From CAZEMR01 sp964513465 (GTDB taxonomy: Bacteria; Bacteroidota; Ignavibacteria; Kapaibacteriales; UBA2268), in contig CAZEMR010000022.1 of assembly GCA_964513465.1 (NCBI GenBank), positions 1 to 44,591 on the forward strand: a DNA stretch of 44,591 nt, read 5' to 3'. Position numbers and translations under genes: made by a program. The notes under the pieces were generated by a model that did no database searches, had not been told where the DNA came from, and worked only from the letters and a program-made list of their open reading frames with translations. Positions 42,732 through 44,591 of the stretch are shown here, piece by piece (position 1 is the stretch's first letter; each line of letters begins with the position of its first letter).

Positions 42732-43385
42732 ATGCATAGAAAATATTTTGTTTTTATTTTATTATTCTTGTTTGGCTGCTCGGTTTATCAACCGGATAAA
42801 AAGAATGAATATGCCAAAAACACACGGGTGATGCTAAGCGAAGAAGGCAATTTTGAGGCTGTTGAATCTCCGGCTAAGGGTACCTCTTCCGGCGAATACG
42901 GCAACGCGGCGCTAAAAGGGGCTCCAAGGATAATCCGGCTCGAGCCAGGCGGGAAGAAAATAGGTATCAAAAACGGTGAGATCATAGACATACAAATCCC
43001 GAATATTGATATATCCAAATATACTCTAAAAAAAGAAGAGCCTGCGGAAAGGGATTCTGTTTATATTTCACTTGTCGAAACAGAAAACATTTATATCAAA
43101 CTAATGAACAAATGCGATGTTCAGACCATACATAATATTGATTTCATACCGCCCATCACAGTGGCCGACGGGCTTAATCCTGAGCAGATTGTCATAACTC
43201 CTTTATTTGATGAATACTGCCACAAAACAGGATACCAGATAAGATATGGTTCTTCGGAAAGAGGATGCAGAAAGGAAGCTTCTAAAGTGCTGAAAGCCTT
43301 TAATGAATGCGTAGGCAAAAGAAAAACTAACCAATCCGAACCTGAGTGCCTTTCATACAAAATGTTTGGAATACCCTGCCCATGA
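42732..43385 (+). CDS. Unknown lipoprotein (operon gene 3)
   Basis: 217 residues. A short signal sequence ends in the lipobox LFGC (C16: FILLFLFGCSVYQPD), so the mature protein is a lipoprotein of the cell envelope. The rest is mainly charged with one Cys-rich end (CDVQTIHN, EYCHKTGY, ERGCRKEAS, ECVGKR, EPECLSY, IPCP), which may form disulfides. No domain was recognised. It overlaps the fourth gene by 4 bases. Confidence 0.75.
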   Translation: MHRKYFVFILLFLFGCSVYQPDKKNEYAKNTRVMLSEEGNFEAVESPAKGTSSGEYGNAALKGAPRIIRLEPGGKKIGIKNGEIIDIQIPNIDISKYTLKKEEPAERDSVYISLVETENIYIKLMNKCDVQTIHNIDFIPPITVADGLNPEQIVITPLFDEYCHKTGYQIRYGSSERGCRKEASKVLKAFNECVGKRKTNQSEPECLSYKMFGIPCP

Positions 43386-43684
43386 AAGAATCATTTTCAA
43401 TAGCAATAAAGCTCGTGCTGGCAATCCTTTTCGGATTGTGTCTATTGGACATGCCATACGGATATTATCAACTGGTTAGATTTATCGGAATGGTATTATT
43501 CGGAGTGCTGGCATATGAAGAAAGAGAAAATAAATTTTGGTTGATTTTCTGGGCTTCTTCTGCCTTGCTGATTAATCCATTTATCAAAGTAAGTCTTGGC
43601 CGTTCAATCTGGAATATCATGGATGTAATTTGGGGAATTGTTCTCCTCATTTCTATCTTATTAAAACGCAAGGGAGTGTATTAA
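43382..43684 (+). CDS. Small membrane protein resembling DUF6804 (operon gene 4)
   Basis: A 100-residue protein with about three or four helices and the motifs LDMPYGYYQLVRF, LLINPFIKVSLGR and WNIMDVIWGI, which resemble the small DUF6804-type membrane proteins. The start at 43382 overlaps the lipoprotein stop as ATGA; the longer upstream reading at 43346 lies inside the lipoprotein gene and was rejected. Function is unknown. The operon then ends in the 43867 terminator. Confidence 0.65.
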   Translation: MKESFSIAIKLVLAILFGLCLLDMPYGYYQLVRFIGMVLFGVLAYEERENKFWLIFWASSALLINPFIKVSLGRSIWNIMDVIWGIVLLISILLKRKGVY

Positions 43685-43866
43685 TTTTTATTCTGACGGG
43701 GCATTTTAATCCGAAAAATTGAGATGCCTCTCTGCAGCCACAGCGCGCGCATCGACGCATCTTGTCTCGCTCCCGGCGCATATTACTACCGCATAATCAG
43801 TGGCGGCTCGGCGCAATCCGGCAGCTTTTTGATCGAGAGATAATTTTAATTAAATTTTATACCGAA

Positions 43867-43897
43867 GCCGGAGCGCATTAAGCCCCGGCTTTTTTTT
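43867..43897 (+). terminator. Rho-independent terminator of the four-gene operon
   Basis: GCCGGAGC and GCCCCGGC form a hairpin with one mismatch around a short CATTAA-containing loop, followed by eight T. It lies 183 bases after the last stop; the GC-rich stretch in between (43720-43830) shows no gene. GTGGGT follows at 43898-43903. Confidence 0.8.
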
Positions 43898-43960
43898 GTG
43901 GGTAATTCGGGCGGCTGGTGTGTTTATATATAAATCCGGATTTTTGAATATGGAGGCCAT

Positions 43961-44590
43961 ATGCCGCGAATTATTACCCTTTTGATTCTGATTGCTTTTA
44001 TTCCGCTGTTCGCCAGCGCGGGCGAGCTCGTGACCGTTACCAAATTCCACGCCCAGACCGAAGCGGACGTAATTCCTGATTTCGAATGGACCCAGGATGG
44101 CGTAACCCGATCATTCTATGAGGTTTCCGATAATAAAATCGTCCTTGTCTATTTCTGGGGAAGCTGGTGCGGGATTTGCACGGAAGGCCTCGCGCCGCTC
44201 AATGAACTGCACAGTGAGCTCGACCCTGCGAAATTTTTGATTATCGGTATCGACTGCGAGATGACACCCGAAGACCGCCAGCTCGGGCAGGATATAATCG
44301 ACGAAAAAGGACTCGAATTTCTGAATTTCTTCGAAGTATTCACTGATGATACTTCGGGATTCTATGAGCTCTTCGGCGAGCCGCAGGGATTCCCGACAAC
44401 ATTTATCATCGACCGCACCCGCCACATCGGCGATGGGATTATGCGAAAGAATTCCAGATCCGCATCTCTTGAAGCGCCCGAGGCCTACCTCCCGGTCGGC
44501 GAATACACCCAGCCTGCGGCGGTATTTCCCAATCCGTTGCCTGCCGGGGCGGACTTCTGGGTGCCGCAACTATCCGGGCTGCCGGCTTAG
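43961..44590 (+). CDS. Secreted TlpA-like thioredoxin with a truncated T9SS tail
   Basis: 209 residues. A signal peptide (RIITLLILIAFIPLFASAG) is followed by a thioredoxin/TlpA fold with the redox motif WC70-GI-C73 and later GFPTTFIID, the cis-proline region. Such proteins reduce disulfides or donate electrons in the periplasm. From about residue 187 the sequence AVFPNPLPAGADFWV is the start of a Por-type type IX sorting domain, but a stop comes only 23 residues later, whereas that domain normally spans about 70-80. Either there is a frameshift close to 44588 or the tail is truly cut; one base remains after the stop, so this cannot be decided here. GGAGG 4 bases upstream supports the start. 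Confidence 0.85.
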   Translation: MPRIITLLILIAFIPLFASAGELVTVTKFHAQTEADVIPDFEWTQDGVTRSFYEVSDNKIVLVYFWGSWCGICTEGLAPLNELHSELDPAKFLIIGIDCEMTPEDRQLGQDIIDEKGLEFLNFFEVFTDDTSGFYELFGEPQGFPTTFIIDRTRHIGDGIMRKNSRSASLEAPEAYLPVGEYTQPAAVFPNPLPAGADFWVPQLSGLPA

Positions 44591-44591
44591 T

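Noticed and set aside
43700..43840. GC-rich stretch as a small RNA or gene
   Set aside because: No open frame with a ribosome site and no recognised fold; only scattered GCGC-rich sequence.

Overview
Organism. The window looks like a chromosomal piece of a Bacteroidota/Chlorobiota-type (FCB group) bacterium. The reasons are a Por-type (type IX secretion) C-terminal sorting tail on a propeller gene (39.7-40.0 kb), the start of a second such tail at the right edge, a tRNA promoter of the Bacteroidota type (TTTG-N19-TATATTTG), a bacillithiol enzyme (BshC), and the absence of proteobacterial features. A deep-branching Chlorobi/Ignavibacteria/Kapabacteria-like lineage is my inference; placing it would need marker-gene phylogeny. 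No phage, IS element, CRISPR array or rRNA was seen.

Layout. 0-9.2 kb is housekeeping: an AMP-forming ligase, an aldo/keto reductase, an MscS channel, a lone nuoC, then a leftward recO / CorC-like / M16 peptidase cluster. A tRNA-Asn with its own promoter and terminator follows. 9.6-15.4 kb encodes a 1559-residue multi-PAS/GAF histidine kinase and a receiver-histidine kinase partner. 15.5-17.7 kb is a long KamA-family radical SAM enzyme.

The core of the window is 17.8-30.1 kb. A leftward operon (22.7 to 17.8 kb) encodes a quinone-linked membrane redox complex of the Hmc/Dsr type: a DsrK/HmcF-like CCG protein, a NarI-like cytochrome b, a four-cluster ferredoxin, and an NrfD protein fused to a six-CxxCH cytochrome c. 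Divergent from it are a NifX-DUF1847 protein, a UspA-like protein and a sigma54-dependent PAS-AAA-Fis activator. Converging on these is a leftward six-gene operon resembling the Desulfovibrio orange-protein (ORP) cluster: DUF134 regulator, DUF5320, two MinD ATPases with ferredoxin inserts, a cysteine-free NifX protein and a radical SAM protein. The 519-bp divergent intergenic region carries an array of GTTGCA half-sites exactly centred between two sigma54-like promoters, so the activator probably couples the membrane complex to the ORP-like genes.

30.1-38.4 kb is ordinary: a serine beta-lactamase-like protein, a GT-C glycosyltransferase, bshC, mtaB, a polytopic membrane protein and a CPBP protease. 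38.6-44.6 kb is accessory: a propeller/T9SS gene broken by two compensating frameshifts at a composition change, a DUF427 gene, an AT-rich four-gene operon of unknown envelope proteins lying between two look-alike terminators, and a secreted thioredoxin whose T9SS tail stops early at the window end.
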